From positions 1 to 35,708 of the IMG/VR virus record IMGVR_UViG_3300032334_001164: a stretch of 35,708 nt of DNA; one strand, 5' to 3'. How positions within the stretch are numbered: position 1 is the stretch's first letter; every line of letters begins with the position of its first letter. This DNA comes from a virus. The position numbers and the translations under genes are program-made. This document shows positions 1 to 8,277 of the stretch, piece by piece. A model generated the notes under the pieces. That model made no database searches, was not told the origin of the DNA, and saw only the letters and a program-made list of their open reading frames with translations.

Positions 1-993
1 AAGCATCTCTGTAATAAACATTGTTTGTTTTACAATATGTTTTACCTCTAAAACAGTCCAATGACCATTGTAATCATTACCAAGACCGTCTAAAAGTACT
101 GGCATGTCTGGCCTTATACGGGCGTCACCTAAAACTTGAACATACCCCCTATACGGGTACTGAGACCGAGCGTCAGCAGCTTTAGACTCAAAACCAGCAG
201 CCGTGGAGTTTGGAATAACCCTGTCTGATTCAAAACGGTCAACAAACTCACTTTGTGACTTTGCTCTGGTAGTTGTGGCCCTTTTTTGATTTGTTTGAAC
301 AAGTGAGTCGTTTGTTACAAGGTCAATACCAGCAACCGCACTTGCTGCTTTAATTGCGTTGTCGTAATCAATTGTTTCACCAATAACTGGGGTAAAACTG
401 TATAAATTAAAACCATCTGGGTCATTAGCTTCTCGCATAATAAAATATGGCGCCGAGTCTTTTAAAGTTTTAAAGTCTTTACCAATAGGGTCAAAATATA
501 AAGCAGCACCATCAGCCCTTAACGTGTAACCAATATTATGAGCAAAAGTTTTTAAAAACTCCCAATCAGTCTTCCCTGCTTGAGCAACGTGGTCATACAC
601 TCTTGCGTGCGGTGTTGCGTGAAAAGAAAATTGATGTTTCTTACATATTTCCGTAAATACTTGGTCCGCTGTTACTTGGGACCATATTTTTTGAGATGCT
701 TGTTTCATGGTAACCGTTGCACCAATTGCAGTAATCTCAACAAAATTCTTACCTGGGCTGATATCACCGCTTACTTTATGGATATATCCAATAAATTCTT
801 TTTTTCCGTATAAAGACTTTAAAGTAACTTTAACTGGTGAGCCAGATTTAATTTGTGAGTAGTCAAGTTCCCAATGCTCTAAATACATAGTTAAATGCTC
901 ATGTGCGTACTGAGACATTGTTAAAACGGTTCTGTAAGCAAACACATTTTTAATTTCTGACTCGGGCAACTCAATGTCTATAAAATCAAACAT
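1..993 (-). CDS. gpD-like baseplate hub protein, C-terminus beyond left edge
   Basis: An open frame of 331 codons with no stop begins at the ATG complementary to 991-993 and runs off the left edge, so the gene is partial. My translation starts MFDFIDIELPESEIKN and contains KVTLKSLYGKKEFIGYIHKV followed by a stretch on ITAIGATVTMKQASQKIWSQ and QVFTEICKKH. This order (beta-rich domain, 'G.v..i' strand, then a 'W...tadqv...i' helix, then a second beta domain with GYTLRADGAALYFDP) is typical of the phage late-control gpD / VgrG / T4 gp27 hub family, the trimeric ring at the end of the tail tube that carries the spike. It overlaps the preceding LysM gene by 8 bp, as expected for a translationally coupled hub module. 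Family assignment is by pattern and synteny; the C-terminus is not visible. Confidence 0.72.
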   Translation of the reverse strand, partial: MFDFIDIELPESEIKNVFAYRTVLTMSQYAHEHLTMYLEHWELDYSQIKSGSPVKVTLKSLYGKKEFIGYIHKVSGDISPGKNFVEITAIGATVTMKQASQKIWSQVTADQVFTEICKKHQFSFHATPHARVYDHVAQAGKTDWEFLKTFAHNIGYTLRADGAALYFDPIGKDFKTLKDSAPYFIMREANDPDGFNLYSFTPVIGETIDYDNAIKAASAVAGIDLVTNDSLVQTNQKRATTTRAKSQSEFVDRFESDRVIPNSTAAGFESKAADARSQYPYRGYVQVLGDARIRPDMPVLLDGLGNDYNGHWTVLEVKHIVKQTMFITEML

Positions 994-1267
994 TTGGAAT
1001 AACCAACTCTGTGCCAGGTCGAAGGTTTTGAAAGTCCTGAATAGATGGGTTTGCTTCAAGGATGTACCACCACAAAGTTGGTTTATTGTAGTATTGGTTA
1101 GCAAGTTGGTCTAAACGCTCACCTTGAACGTATATGTGTTTTTTAAATGCAAGAGTTCCAATATCACCAAACTCGTAAAAAACAATTGGTTTGTTATCAC
1201 CCTCAGCCTCTAATTGAATATATTCAATATCTGAGTAATAGTAACGAGAATTTGCTGTAATAGTCAT
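986..1267 (-). CDS. LysM-domain tail/hub protein (gp53/gpX-like)
   Basis: A 93-aa protein if translation starts at the ATG complementary to 1265-1267, one base after the stop of the upstream gene; an in-frame TTG at 1288 would give 100 aa but is a less likely start. The C-terminal half shows a LysM-like pattern: HIYVQGERLDQLANQYYNKP, then TLWWYILEANP, ending in LRPGTELVIPN. Short LysM proteins of this type (T4 gp53, phage tail protein X, the LysM part of Afp7/PVC7) sit between tube and hub in contractile tails. Its place between a CIS-tube-like gene and a gpD-like gene supports a hub connector role rather than peptidoglycan binding as a free enzyme. It overlaps the next gene by 8 bp. Confidence 0.72.
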   Translation of the reverse strand: MTITANSRYYYSDIEYIQLEAEGDNKPIVFYEFGDIGTLAFKKHIYVQGERLDQLANQYYNKPTLWWYILEANPSIQDFQNLRPGTELVIPNV

Positions 1268-1268
1268 T

Positions 1269-2912
1269 TTATGCTTTCTTTGCGGCAACTCGAGCGGACG
1301 CCATCAAAACAAACTGCAATGAAACATTTGTTCTAAGGGGAACCATGTTTTCTGTAAAAAATGTGTGTTCAATACCCAAGCTGTTAAGGTATCCTAAATA
1401 ACGATTAGGTCCCAGTTCAATCTCAACTAAAGTCATCATTAAAAAACCAATATCAGATGTGTTCTGGTCTAGCCTTGTCCACCCGTCTCCGTTACACACT
1501 TTATAAATATATTCAATGTCAGCCAAAGTCCCACGCTTCATTAAATCGTCAATTTTTGCTTGTGGGTTAATTATGTTGCTACCCTTGTAAAACTCCGCAA
1601 AATTAATCATTGTTTGTTCTCTTTGAGTTTCCAAGGCAATACGAGCTGCGTTAGCAGAATCAAGAAACGATGTTGGTGACCACTGTTGGGTTGGTTTTAT
1701 GGTTTGAGGTCCAAAACACGCAAAATCATTAACTCTGTCAACCACAATATTGAATGACATATTCTGTCCACTAGGAAATACGGGAAGTGAGGTAGCCCAA
1801 TACTGCGGGCTATTGGGGGTTACGTCTGGGTTAATTTGTACGCTACTTGACCATGTTTCTGGGTTCCACAAAAATTGAAAACCGTATTTTGTTGGCCTAC
1901 GAGTTTTTCCAACAGCATCAACTTTATCAGCGCCCTCAGATGTAAACTTATGTTCGCTTGCTCGCCAAGTCCAAAAACGACCCCTTCGGTCATCTTCAGA
2001 TTGGTCGGACTTATTAACAGACTCGCCGTTTAAAACATTTATTGGAGGTGTTGGAAGACTCCACTTATGGGGTGGTAAGTTAAATTCACAATCTTTTCCA
2101 AGGGTGTATGAGGGCGTTGCCTCTGGTGACGTTGTATTTGGCGGTGGTTTAACAGGAGCAGCAGCAGCTGCAGTTGTTGAGGTTCCCACACCAGTTTTAT
2201 AGATAAGGTTACGTAATTTTGATTCATAATCAGCATTTTCTGCAGCAATATCAGTTTTTGCTTTATCTAAAGCTGTTTTTTGTTGCGCAAATAGTTTTGT
2301 AACTTCTTTAGCTCTTGCTTGATACTTTGTAATATATTCTTGTAAAGTAGCTTCAGTTCCAGCTGGCTCACCAGATTGAGTACCAGCTAAATAGATTAAA
2401 TGGTTAAAGTATTTAACAATTGCTGGGTTTGTGTAAAAAGAGTTAGCCCAAGCAAGGTAAACCAAAACATACCGACCCGTAGTAGAAAGTTGCGATAGTT
2501 CGACTATTGAATTTGATGTTTGTGGCCATCCATATCCCGAAGCTCCAGTGTAATATTTTTGAGCATAAAAGTTGTTAAGAGTGTACAAAGTTCCGCTACC
2601 AGTTGGAAGTGGCTCATTAAAAAACTCAAAGTTGGTGTAGGGCTTATTTGGTGGGTATACTGGAGGAAACGTTTCAACAGCAGGAAAAACTTGGACACGG
2701 GTTGTTTTACTTGCTGGCTTTGAACCAGCTTTAATATTAGCGTTAGATGTAGCCCAGCCGTTAACCTCATTATTAGCATCGTTGTACTTTTTGTTTAAAG
2801 TAACAAGTTGTGAATCATGCGTGGTTTTAAAAGTTTCATACTTACTTTTTTCAGTCTTAGAGGCTTTTGCATACCACGCATCAATAGCATCTTGAGTAAT
2901 CTTTACACTCAT
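1269..2912 (-). CDS. CIS-tube-like hub adaptor with long N-terminal extension
   Basis: 547 aa, starting with an ATG that overlaps the tape-measure stop (ATGA). The C-terminal ~270 residues look like the contractile-injection-system tube/adaptor family: GFQFLWNPETWSSSVQINPD, then LPVFPSGQNMSFNIVVDRVN, ending with LGYLNSLGIEHTFFTENMVP and LRTNVSLQFVLM. In that family the final strand pair reads roughly 'G.....t.f..dg.P.Ra.v.l.f'. The N-terminal ~270 residues are Lys/Asn/Thr-rich, partly coiled-coil-like (two helical stretches at ~1-55 and ~190-240), and I do not recognise them. In Afp/PVC systems the CIS-tube and LysM parts are one protein (Afp7); here they are two adjacent genes. Probable role: last tube-like ring linking tail tube to hub. 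Confidence 0.55.
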   Translation of the reverse strand: MSVKITQDAIDAWYAKASKTEKSKYETFKTTHDSQLVTLNKKYNDANNEVNGWATSNANIKAGSKPASKTTRVQVFPAVETFPPVYPPNKPYTNFEFFNEPLPTGSGTLYTLNNFYAQKYYTGASGYGWPQTSNSIVELSQLSTTGRYVLVYLAWANSFYTNPAIVKYFNHLIYLAGTQSGEPAGTEATLQEYITKYQARAKEVTKLFAQQKTALDKAKTDIAAENADYESKLRNLIYKTGVGTSTTAAAAAPVKPPPNTTSPEATPSYTLGKDCEFNLPPHKWSLPTPPINVLNGESVNKSDQSEDDRRGRFWTWRASEHKFTSEGADKVDAVGKTRRPTKYGFQFLWNPETWSSSVQINPDVTPNSPQYWATSLPVFPSGQNMSFNIVVDRVNDFACFGPQTIKPTQQWSPTSFLDSANAARIALETQREQTMINFAEFYKGSNIINPQAKIDDLMKRGTLADIEYIYKVCNGDGWTRLDQNTSDIGFLMMTLVEIELGPNRYLGYLNSLGIEHTFFTENMVPLRTNVSLQFVLMASARVAAKKA

Positions 2913-5161
2913 CTGTTAGCCTCCGATTTTGCACTCATTGCCTTTGTAACAGCCCCGCTAACTATTTTAGCTGTGTCAGCAGCAGAGTTTGGGCTGGTAG
3001 TAGGTGGAACGCTGACATTAATAATTATATTGCCGTTAGATGATGACATAGACATGCCAGTACCAGCCGAGCCACCCCTGTCGCCACCAATTGCATTAGC
3101 CGTAACCCCAGAACCTACGGTTGTTCCAACAGCATTTGAAGATAAAATTGTTCCTGGGGCACCAGAAATACCAGTACTTGTTGCACCGCCAGCACCACCA
3201 CCTGCAAAACCACCAAAGTTAATTGCGCTACCTTTGCCGTCCTGTAGTACACGGCGGCATGCCATAACATCTCCAAGGTTTACACCGCGGATTCTTACAG
3301 CAGCTCCTGTGTGAGGAGACTCAATCATTTTTCCATTACCCATATAGATACCTACGTGATGTGGCGTTCCTTGGGTACCAAAGAAAAGCAAATCACCAGG
3401 TTGTGCTTGAAGTGGTGGGATTCCACGGCCTTGTTTAATTTGAACGTAGGTTGTTCCCCCAAGAGGAATTCCTTGTTTAGCAAATACATATTGAACAAAC
3501 CCAGAGCAGTCAAACCCCACAGTGTCTGACCCTTGGTTAATTCCAACAGATGGGCCATTAGTTCCACCGCCACCCCAAGAGTAGGGAACTCCAATTTGAG
3601 ACGCAGCCGTCATAAGAGCATAGCCAGCTTGTGGAGTTGCTCCTTGAAGAGAAATTTGTTGAGCAGCAGTGCCTCTACCAGCACCACTGCCATTTTGGCT
3701 TTTGTTATCCGTTGGGTTTTTTGAAAAACCACCGCCAGCTGCGTAACCACCAGTATAAACAACACCCCCTCCAACCGCTCCCGCCAGGGCACCCCACGGC
3801 CCAGCAATCATTGCGCCAGAAACAGCTCCACCAATTATTGAAGATGCAAAATTACCCCAGCTCCAATGTTTGTCTTTTCCACCCTTGTATCCAGAGATGC
3901 CAGCAAAAGCCGCGGTAGCAACAGCACCAAATCCACCAATTACTTTAGTAAGAGTTGTTGCTAAAGCTGGCGATACTTTAGACATAATCCCAGTGGCAAG
4001 GTGACCAATTACTGGGCCCATAACACTTCCAAGGAATGAACCAACGAGAGAGCCAACAGCCCCATTCATGCCACCAAGCATTGTGCTTGTATATCCGTAA
4101 GCTTTAAGAAGTCCATGCATTTGTCCAACAACTTCCGAAAACTTATTTGTAGCAGTTGTTAGGTGCTGAAGGGCAGTAGCAGTACCAGCATTAATATCTG
4201 CTTGCGTATTTTGCGTTAAGCCAAGTTGGGCTGTGTTGTAATTGCTTGTTTTGTTAACAACATCAGTAGTAATACCAGCATTTTTAAGCTGTTGTTTGCT
4301 TGGGTTTTTAGGCAGCCCTTTTGCTTTAGCAAAGAGTTTAGTAATAACAATTTGACGAAGGTTTGCATCAGGGACATATGTATTAAGAATTAAGTAAAGT
4401 TGATTGCCTGGTTGTAAAGAGCCCTGAAGGTACATATACGCTTCGTTGCCACCTGCTTGTAGGGGAGGCGTTGATTGCCAAATTTTGTCTACAAGTTCAT
4501 TAGCTACATCGTTTGGATTTCGAGCCAAACCGTCCGCGCCACGAACTTGAACGCCAATTTGGTTCATGAAGTTTACAGATTTTGCTTGGTTCATTGACGC
4601 CGACGCAGTGGCGGTTCCTTCTAAACCTAATCCTGGAGCGTAATTTGAAAGACCAGCAACGCCTTTGCCATATGTTCCAACGTTATAAATGCCTTGTGAT
4701 TGAAGGGCTGAGATAGCACCCACAGCATCAGTTTTGCTAATAGCAGTTCCACCAGCAGATATAGATTTTTGCAGGGCCCCCATATTGCCAAAGCCCATTC
4801 GGCTAAAGAATCCTTGACGAGCAGTACTTAGTTGATAAGCAGCAGCTTCAGCTGGACTGGGTAATGCTTGAGCAACTATTCCTGGAAGTGAGAGACCAAA
4901 GTTTCCCATTCCTCGCAGGAATGTTCCACCAAGACCAGCAAATGCGCTTCCACCACCATCTTTAAGTGTGGTGTCTTCTTTCTTTGGCGCAGCGGTAGTA
5001 GACCCTTGACCACCACCAGGATTTGAGAGACTACCGCCAGCTTTAGATGCTGCGGTTAAGTTCTCACTAAGTTTTTTGGCGTAGTCAGAGGAGTCTTTAA
5101 GATTGGTTTTAAGCTTGTCACTTAACAGAACTAGGTCTGTTAAGTCTTGCTTTTTAGCCAT
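2909..5161 (-). CDS. Tape measure protein with internal NlpC/P60 peptidase domain
   Basis: 750 aa. It begins with a helical N-terminus (~1-40), then a Gly/Ala-rich low-complexity stretch. A long central part has hydrophobic glycine-rich segments at about 365-425 and 437-475, typical of tape measure proteins that thread into the membrane. Residues ~510-638 form an NlpC/P60 cysteine endopeptidase: SQIGVPYSWGG, catalytic Cys552 in DCSGFVQYVF, PGDLLFFG, His602 in HHVGIYMGNG and a third polar residue at His617. A Gly-rich linker and a short C-terminal helix end the protein. It would cleave peptide stems of peptidoglycan during DNA injection. SD GAGGG lies five bases before the ATG. Position between the assembly chaperone and hub genes supports the tape-measure role; 750 aa is modest for one and would predict a tail of roughly 100 nm by the usual length rule. 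Confidence 0.8.
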   Translation of the reverse strand: MAKKQDLTDLVLLSDKLKTNLKDSSDYAKKLSENLTAASKAGGSLSNPGGGQGSTTAAPKKEDTTLKDGGGSAFAGLGGTFLRGMGNFGLSLPGIVAQALPSPAEAAAYQLSTARQGFFSRMGFGNMGALQKSISAGGTAISKTDAVGAISALQSQGIYNVGTYGKGVAGLSNYAPGLGLEGTATASASMNQAKSVNFMNQIGVQVRGADGLARNPNDVANELVDKIWQSTPPLQAGGNEAYMYLQGSLQPGNQLYLILNTYVPDANLRQIVITKLFAKAKGLPKNPSKQQLKNAGITTDVVNKTSNYNTAQLGLTQNTQADINAGTATALQHLTTATNKFSEVVGQMHGLLKAYGYTSTMLGGMNGAVGSLVGSFLGSVMGPVIGHLATGIMSKVSPALATTLTKVIGGFGAVATAAFAGISGYKGGKDKHWSWGNFASSIIGGAVSGAMIAGPWGALAGAVGGGVVYTGGYAAGGGFSKNPTDNKSQNGSGAGRGTAAQQISLQGATPQAGYALMTAASQIGVPYSWGGGGTNGPSVGINQGSDTVGFDCSGFVQYVFAKQGIPLGGTTYVQIKQGRGIPPLQAQPGDLLFFGTQGTPHHVGIYMGNGKMIESPHTGAAVRIRGVNLGDVMACRRVLQDGKGSAINFGGFAGGGAGGATSTGISGAPGTILSSNAVGTTVGSGVTANAIGGDRGGSAGTGMSMSSSNGNIIINVSVPPTTSPNSAADTAKIVSGAVTKAMSAKSEANR

Positions 5162-5163
5162 CG

Positions 5164-5367
5164 TTACCCTCTAAATCTCTTAGTTCTTTCTAACCAATTT
5201 TTACGTTCTCTAAAAGAAAGACTTCTTAAGTCAGCTAATGTGAAACCAGTAAACTCTCTTGCGATAGCTTCGTACTGGTCCATCAAATACTCGTAGTCTG
5301 TATCTTTATAGTCGAAACAAAGCAGCGAGGCTAAGTGGAACATCAGTTTCTGTTCCGCATACCTCAC
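5164..5367 (-). CDS. Downstream part of tail assembly chaperone (overlapping frame)
   Basis: A 67-codon frame that starts at GTG 5367 and overlaps the end of the preceding gene by 62 bp in the +1 frame. The part beyond the overlap is DYKDTDYEYLMDQYEAIARE followed by FTGFTLADLRSLSFRERKNW and a basic tail. Helical, basic short C-termini of this kind are the second (T) part of tail assembly chaperones, placed as here just before the tape measure. Either it is fused to the upstream protein by +1 frameshifting at UUU-CGA (5317-5312), giving about 308 aa, or it is initiated on its own: a sequence matching the 16S tail (GGAGGTGA) lies nine bases before the GTG. An in-frame ATG also exists at codon 9. 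Which route is used cannot be settled from sequence. Confidence 0.65.
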   Translation of the reverse strand: MRYAEQKLMFHLASLLCFDYKDTDYEYLMDQYEAIAREFTGFTLADLRSLSFRERKNWLERTKRFRG

Positions 5368-6091
5368 AGGCCTTGGTCACCTCCCCGAGGCGTGGACCTG
5401 GGTTACGGTTAACAATCTCTGTGATTAGAGTTTCTCGGTCTGCTATTCCAAGTTCAAGAACGGTGGAGGGCGATGTAGGTGATTCGTTTAGTGATAACAA
5501 GCACCCAGAAAGAATCATTGTGTTTAACTCGGCAAGTGTCTTGTCCGCGTTTTCCATAATCTTCTTTTGAGTAATTCCATTAGGTAGTGCAACTACTGCA
5601 ATACCAGCTTTAATTTTTACTTTCCAACGGCGGTCGTTAACAGTGTCTTCCAACTCTGTTACCTTCACGTCTTCGGTTAAGTTAATATTAAACAGTTGTG
5701 TTTTATCGCAAACTGAGCAATATTGGTTGAACTCACTTTCGTTACCAAAAGTTACTTTTCTAATACCTAAAAGAATTGCATCCCTATCTCCAGAAAGCAT
5801 TTCATCAAAGTCTTCTTTTGTTGGCTTTTTGTCGCCAATTTTTTCCAACCCCCTGTTAAGGATTGTCAAAAGAGCTTTTGCTGTGCTTCCAGATTTAGCA
5901 ATTGCTTCCTCATCTAGGCCATTAAGTTCTCTTACCTCAGCGGTTTTAATAACGCCCATTGGGGTTATAAATCCACCTGGCAAGCTAACCAAATTGTCAG
6001 CTGGTGCCTCAGTAGTTACTACTGCCTGAGGCCCAGCCGTCAATTCTTCAGCAAGCTTATTAATCTGATTAGGGTCCGTAATTTGTGGCAC
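5306..6091 (-). CDS. Tail assembly chaperone, first part (gp26-like, two CxxC pairs)
   Basis: 261 aa from a GTG start at 6091 with SD AAGGAG eight bases upstream. After an Ala/Pro/Thr-rich N-terminus (~1-40) come FITPMGVIKTAEVRELNGLD, a helical part, and GDRDAILLGIRKVTFGNESE followed by QYCSVCDKTQLFNINL and a C-terminal ACEVCGTETDVPLS. The 'gDr..il..iR..tfG.....C..C' pattern is that of the T4 gp26-like baseplate/tail assembly family found in many phages at the chaperone position; the two CxxC pairs could bind one zinc. It lies between the tail tube gene and the tape measure, the canonical place for chaperones that coat the tape measure during tail assembly. Its last codons hold the possible frameshift site UUU-CGA just before the stop. 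Confidence 0.62.
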   Translation of the reverse strand: MPQITDPNQINKLAEELTAGPQAVVTTEAPADNLVSLPGGFITPMGVIKTAEVRELNGLDEEAIAKSGSTAKALLTILNRGLEKIGDKKPTKEDFDEMLSGDRDAILLGIRKVTFGNESEFNQYCSVCDKTQLFNINLTEDVKVTELEDTVNDRRWKVKIKAGIAVVALPNGITQKKIMENADKTLAELNTMILSGCLLSLNESPTSPSTVLELGIADRETLITEIVNRNPGPRLGEVTKACEVCGTETDVPLSLAALFRL

Positions 6092-6114
6092 GTTTTGTTC
6101 TCCTTAGTTCATTA

Positions 6115-6720
6115 TTAGGTAAGAGTTGGTTTAGCTTCGCCTGTTGATGTATCTGTAAAGAATACAGATAGTCCTTCGTGAACAAAAGTCATTTGTTCAA
6201 AGAGGATGTTGTTATCGGTTGCATTCAAGTCCGTAAAAGACAAGTTTGACAACCAGGCGTTGTGAATGTGGAACTGGACCTGTGGAACAGCAATTCCAGC
6301 ATCTGCGTTGGAGGTGTTGGTTACTGGATGGTCATTGACATAGATTTTCATGTCTAAACGGAAGTCTTTACCAGCAGTTGATAGGCCTTGGCCTGCAGCT
6401 GCTGCAAAAAGTCCACGCATCCATGTAATTGCTTGGTCCTGCCCGTAAACCATACCGCGGCTTAGCACGATAGGTGTAAAGGTAGTCATTCCAGGAATCT
6501 GGTGAACGGTGGTGTTGTATCCACCCTCACGGTATGCAATAGATTGTGTATTGATATTCAATCCCTGCACCTGTGAAAATCCACCACTAAAAGTTTTGAT
6601 GCGGTCATCAAATGGGGTTCCTGAGTTAGATGATGCAACAAATTCTACATAGAATTTAAAATTGCGAAGTGGGTCAGTAGCGTGAGTACCCCACCGTACC
6701 AAAGATGTTCTAGCTGCCAT
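6115..6720 (-). CDS. Tail tube protein (T4 gp19 / CIS tube family)
   Basis: 201 aa. The N-terminus DPLRNFKFYVEFVASSNSG and then GFSQVQGLNINTQSIAYREG, GGYNTTVHQIPGMTTFTPIV and LSRGMVYGQDQAITWMRGLF follow the order of the phage tail region / gp19 family: 'P...f.F.V...g...g.F..vsGl......i.yreGg.......lpG...y..i.l.rG......l..W'. It forms the hexameric rings of the inner tube through which DNA passes. It directly follows the sheath gene (12 bp gap), the standard sheath-tube pair of contractile tails. SD AAGGAG is eight bases before the ATG. Assignment is firm at family level. Confidence 0.92.
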   Translation of the reverse strand: MAARTSLVRWGTHATDPLRNFKFYVEFVASSNSGTPFDDRIKTFSGGFSQVQGLNINTQSIAYREGGYNTTVHQIPGMTTFTPIVLSRGMVYGQDQAITWMRGLFAAAAGQGLSTAGKDFRLDMKIYVNDHPVTNTSNADAGIAVPQVQFHIHNAWLSNLSFTDLNATDNNILFEQMTFVHEGLSVFFTDTSTGEAKPTLT

Positions 6721-6732
6721 TTATTTTTCTCC

Positions 6733-8253
6733 TTATGCGGTGGTGATGGTTACGCCGCCGTCATACTGGCTAATCTTAATGACGACGAACTCTGCTGGAC
6801 GTTGTAGAGCAACTCCAATATCAAGGTGGACTTCCCCAGCGTCTACCGTATTTAATGGGTTGTTTGAAGCATTACATTGTACATAGTATGCCTGTTGTGG
6901 GGTATCTCCACGAAGGCCTCCTTGACGCCAAAAATCGTTAAGGAAATTTTGTGCTGTAGCTGTTAGTTGACGCCAAAGCTTTGCATCGTTTGGCTCAAAG
7001 ACTGCATAACGTGTTAGGTTAGAGAGAGTCTTTTCCAAGTAAATAAGGCTACGACGAACTGGTACGTACTTGTCAACATATCCCTGCTTTAGGGTACGAG
7101 CGCCCATAACAACAATGCCAGAGCCAGAAACAAAACGAATTGCATTAACTGGGGCTCCCGCTACGTTCATGGAATCAAGTTCTGTGTTAGTTAGCGCTGT
7201 AACACTTACAGCCCCACCAATGCGAACATTTAAACCAGCTGGTGCCTTAAAGACTCCACGCTGACGGTCTGTTGAAAAGTACTGTCCCGCAACCGCTGAA
7301 GCAACATCAATTGTGCGAGTAACTCCTGGCGCTGTTGTTGTTGGGTCAGCAATAAGAATGTTTGGGTAGTACACCGCTGCGTATGAGCTAGATGAGTAGC
7401 TAGCTGCAAGTGTAATCTGGTCAGCAACAGTTGCTGCACCAGCACCAACAACAACAAAGCAATCTGTTCGAGCTGCTGCATAAGCAATCAATGTATTAAC
7501 AGGGGACGCGGTTGTAACTCCAGGAGCAACTAAAACAAGACTCTGTGGAATTACATCAAAGGCGGTAACAGCATTAGCAATGTCTGCTGCAGTCTGTCCA
7601 CCAGTAGCGTTAACACCGCTAGCAAGCTGTGCGCCAGTAATAGCAACAGGCGCATCCGCATATCCAGTTGTTGGGTCAGCAAGGTCTGTTAGATATACAA
7701 AAGTAGATAGTGCGTTAACAACCGTTGGGGCATAACGAGAGTTTGTGCTATCCATTGATAGGTCTGTGTAACGTTCTACAATGCTTCCGCTTGTAGAGTC
7801 ACCATAGTAGACAACTAGTGTAAAAGTAGCTGCAGTAGCAGTTGCTTTAATGATGTCAAAGTAAATATTGTTTCCCCATGCTCCAGCGCTAGCTGCTTGG
7901 ATTTGAAGGGTGTTAACAGAACCAGCAGCGCCACCGCCACCAGAGCTATCAAAAATAGAACGAGTAGCAACTGCGTTGCCAGTTCCTTGAACACGCTTAA
8001 CGTAGCAAGCTCCGCCGTTATTGTCGACAAGGAAAGAGCGAACGCCAAGACGAAGCGTGTCACCTATCCCTGAATCAAAGTTTCCGTAAAGCTTTACGAA
8101 CTGTGGCCAAGATGTAACTAGGGTTGGTGCAACAGGACCTTGGTTAATAGCGCCAAGAAAAGCGCCGTATTGCAGGGTCTCGTTTCCAGCTGATGGTGGT
8201 GTTGCGTTCAGGTTCTCTGTAACGTACACACCAGGGCGTTGGTAAACTGCCAT
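6733..8253 (-). CDS. Contractile tail sheath protein
   Basis: 506 aa. Opens MAVYQRPGVYVTENLNATPP, the sheath N-terminal strand ('y..PGVYv.E'), followed by the GAFLGAINQGP... and SWPQFVKLYGNF motif. The C-terminus has VPVRRSLIYLEKTLSNLTRY, FEPNDAKLWRQLTATAQNFL, FWRQGGLRGDTPQQAYYVQC and ends DIGVALQRPAEFVVIKISQY, matching sheath C-terminal domains that donate strands to neighbouring subunits. The middle ~150-330 is an Ala/Thr/Val-rich insertion domain. This gene alone shows the tail is contractile. SD AAGGAG precedes the ATG by about 11 bases. Confidence 0.96.
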   Translation of the reverse strand: MAVYQRPGVYVTENLNATPPSAGNETLQYGAFLGAINQGPVAPTLVTSWPQFVKLYGNFDSGIGDTLRLGVRSFLVDNNGGACYVKRVQGTGNAVATRSIFDSSGGGGAAGSVNTLQIQAASAGAWGNNIYFDIIKATATAATFTLVVYYGDSTSGSIVERYTDLSMDSTNSRYAPTVVNALSTFVYLTDLADPTTGYADAPVAITGAQLASGVNATGGQTAADIANAVTAFDVIPQSLVLVAPGVTTASPVNTLIAYAAARTDCFVVVGAGAATVADQITLAASYSSSSYAAVYYPNILIADPTTTAPGVTRTIDVASAVAGQYFSTDRQRGVFKAPAGLNVRIGGAVSVTALTNTELDSMNVAGAPVNAIRFVSGSGIVVMGARTLKQGYVDKYVPVRRSLIYLEKTLSNLTRYAVFEPNDAKLWRQLTATAQNFLNDFWRQGGLRGDTPQQAYYVQCNASNNPLNTVDAGEVHLDIGVALQRPAEFVVIKISQYDGGVTITTA

Positions 8254-8277
8254 GTGATTTTGTCTCCTTAGTGGGTT

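Noticed and set aside
2817-3314. 165-codon plus-strand open frame (Ala/Pro/Val-rich)
   Set aside because: Antisense shadow of the Gly/Ala-rich tape measure end and hub adaptor start; no SD and no family-like motifs.
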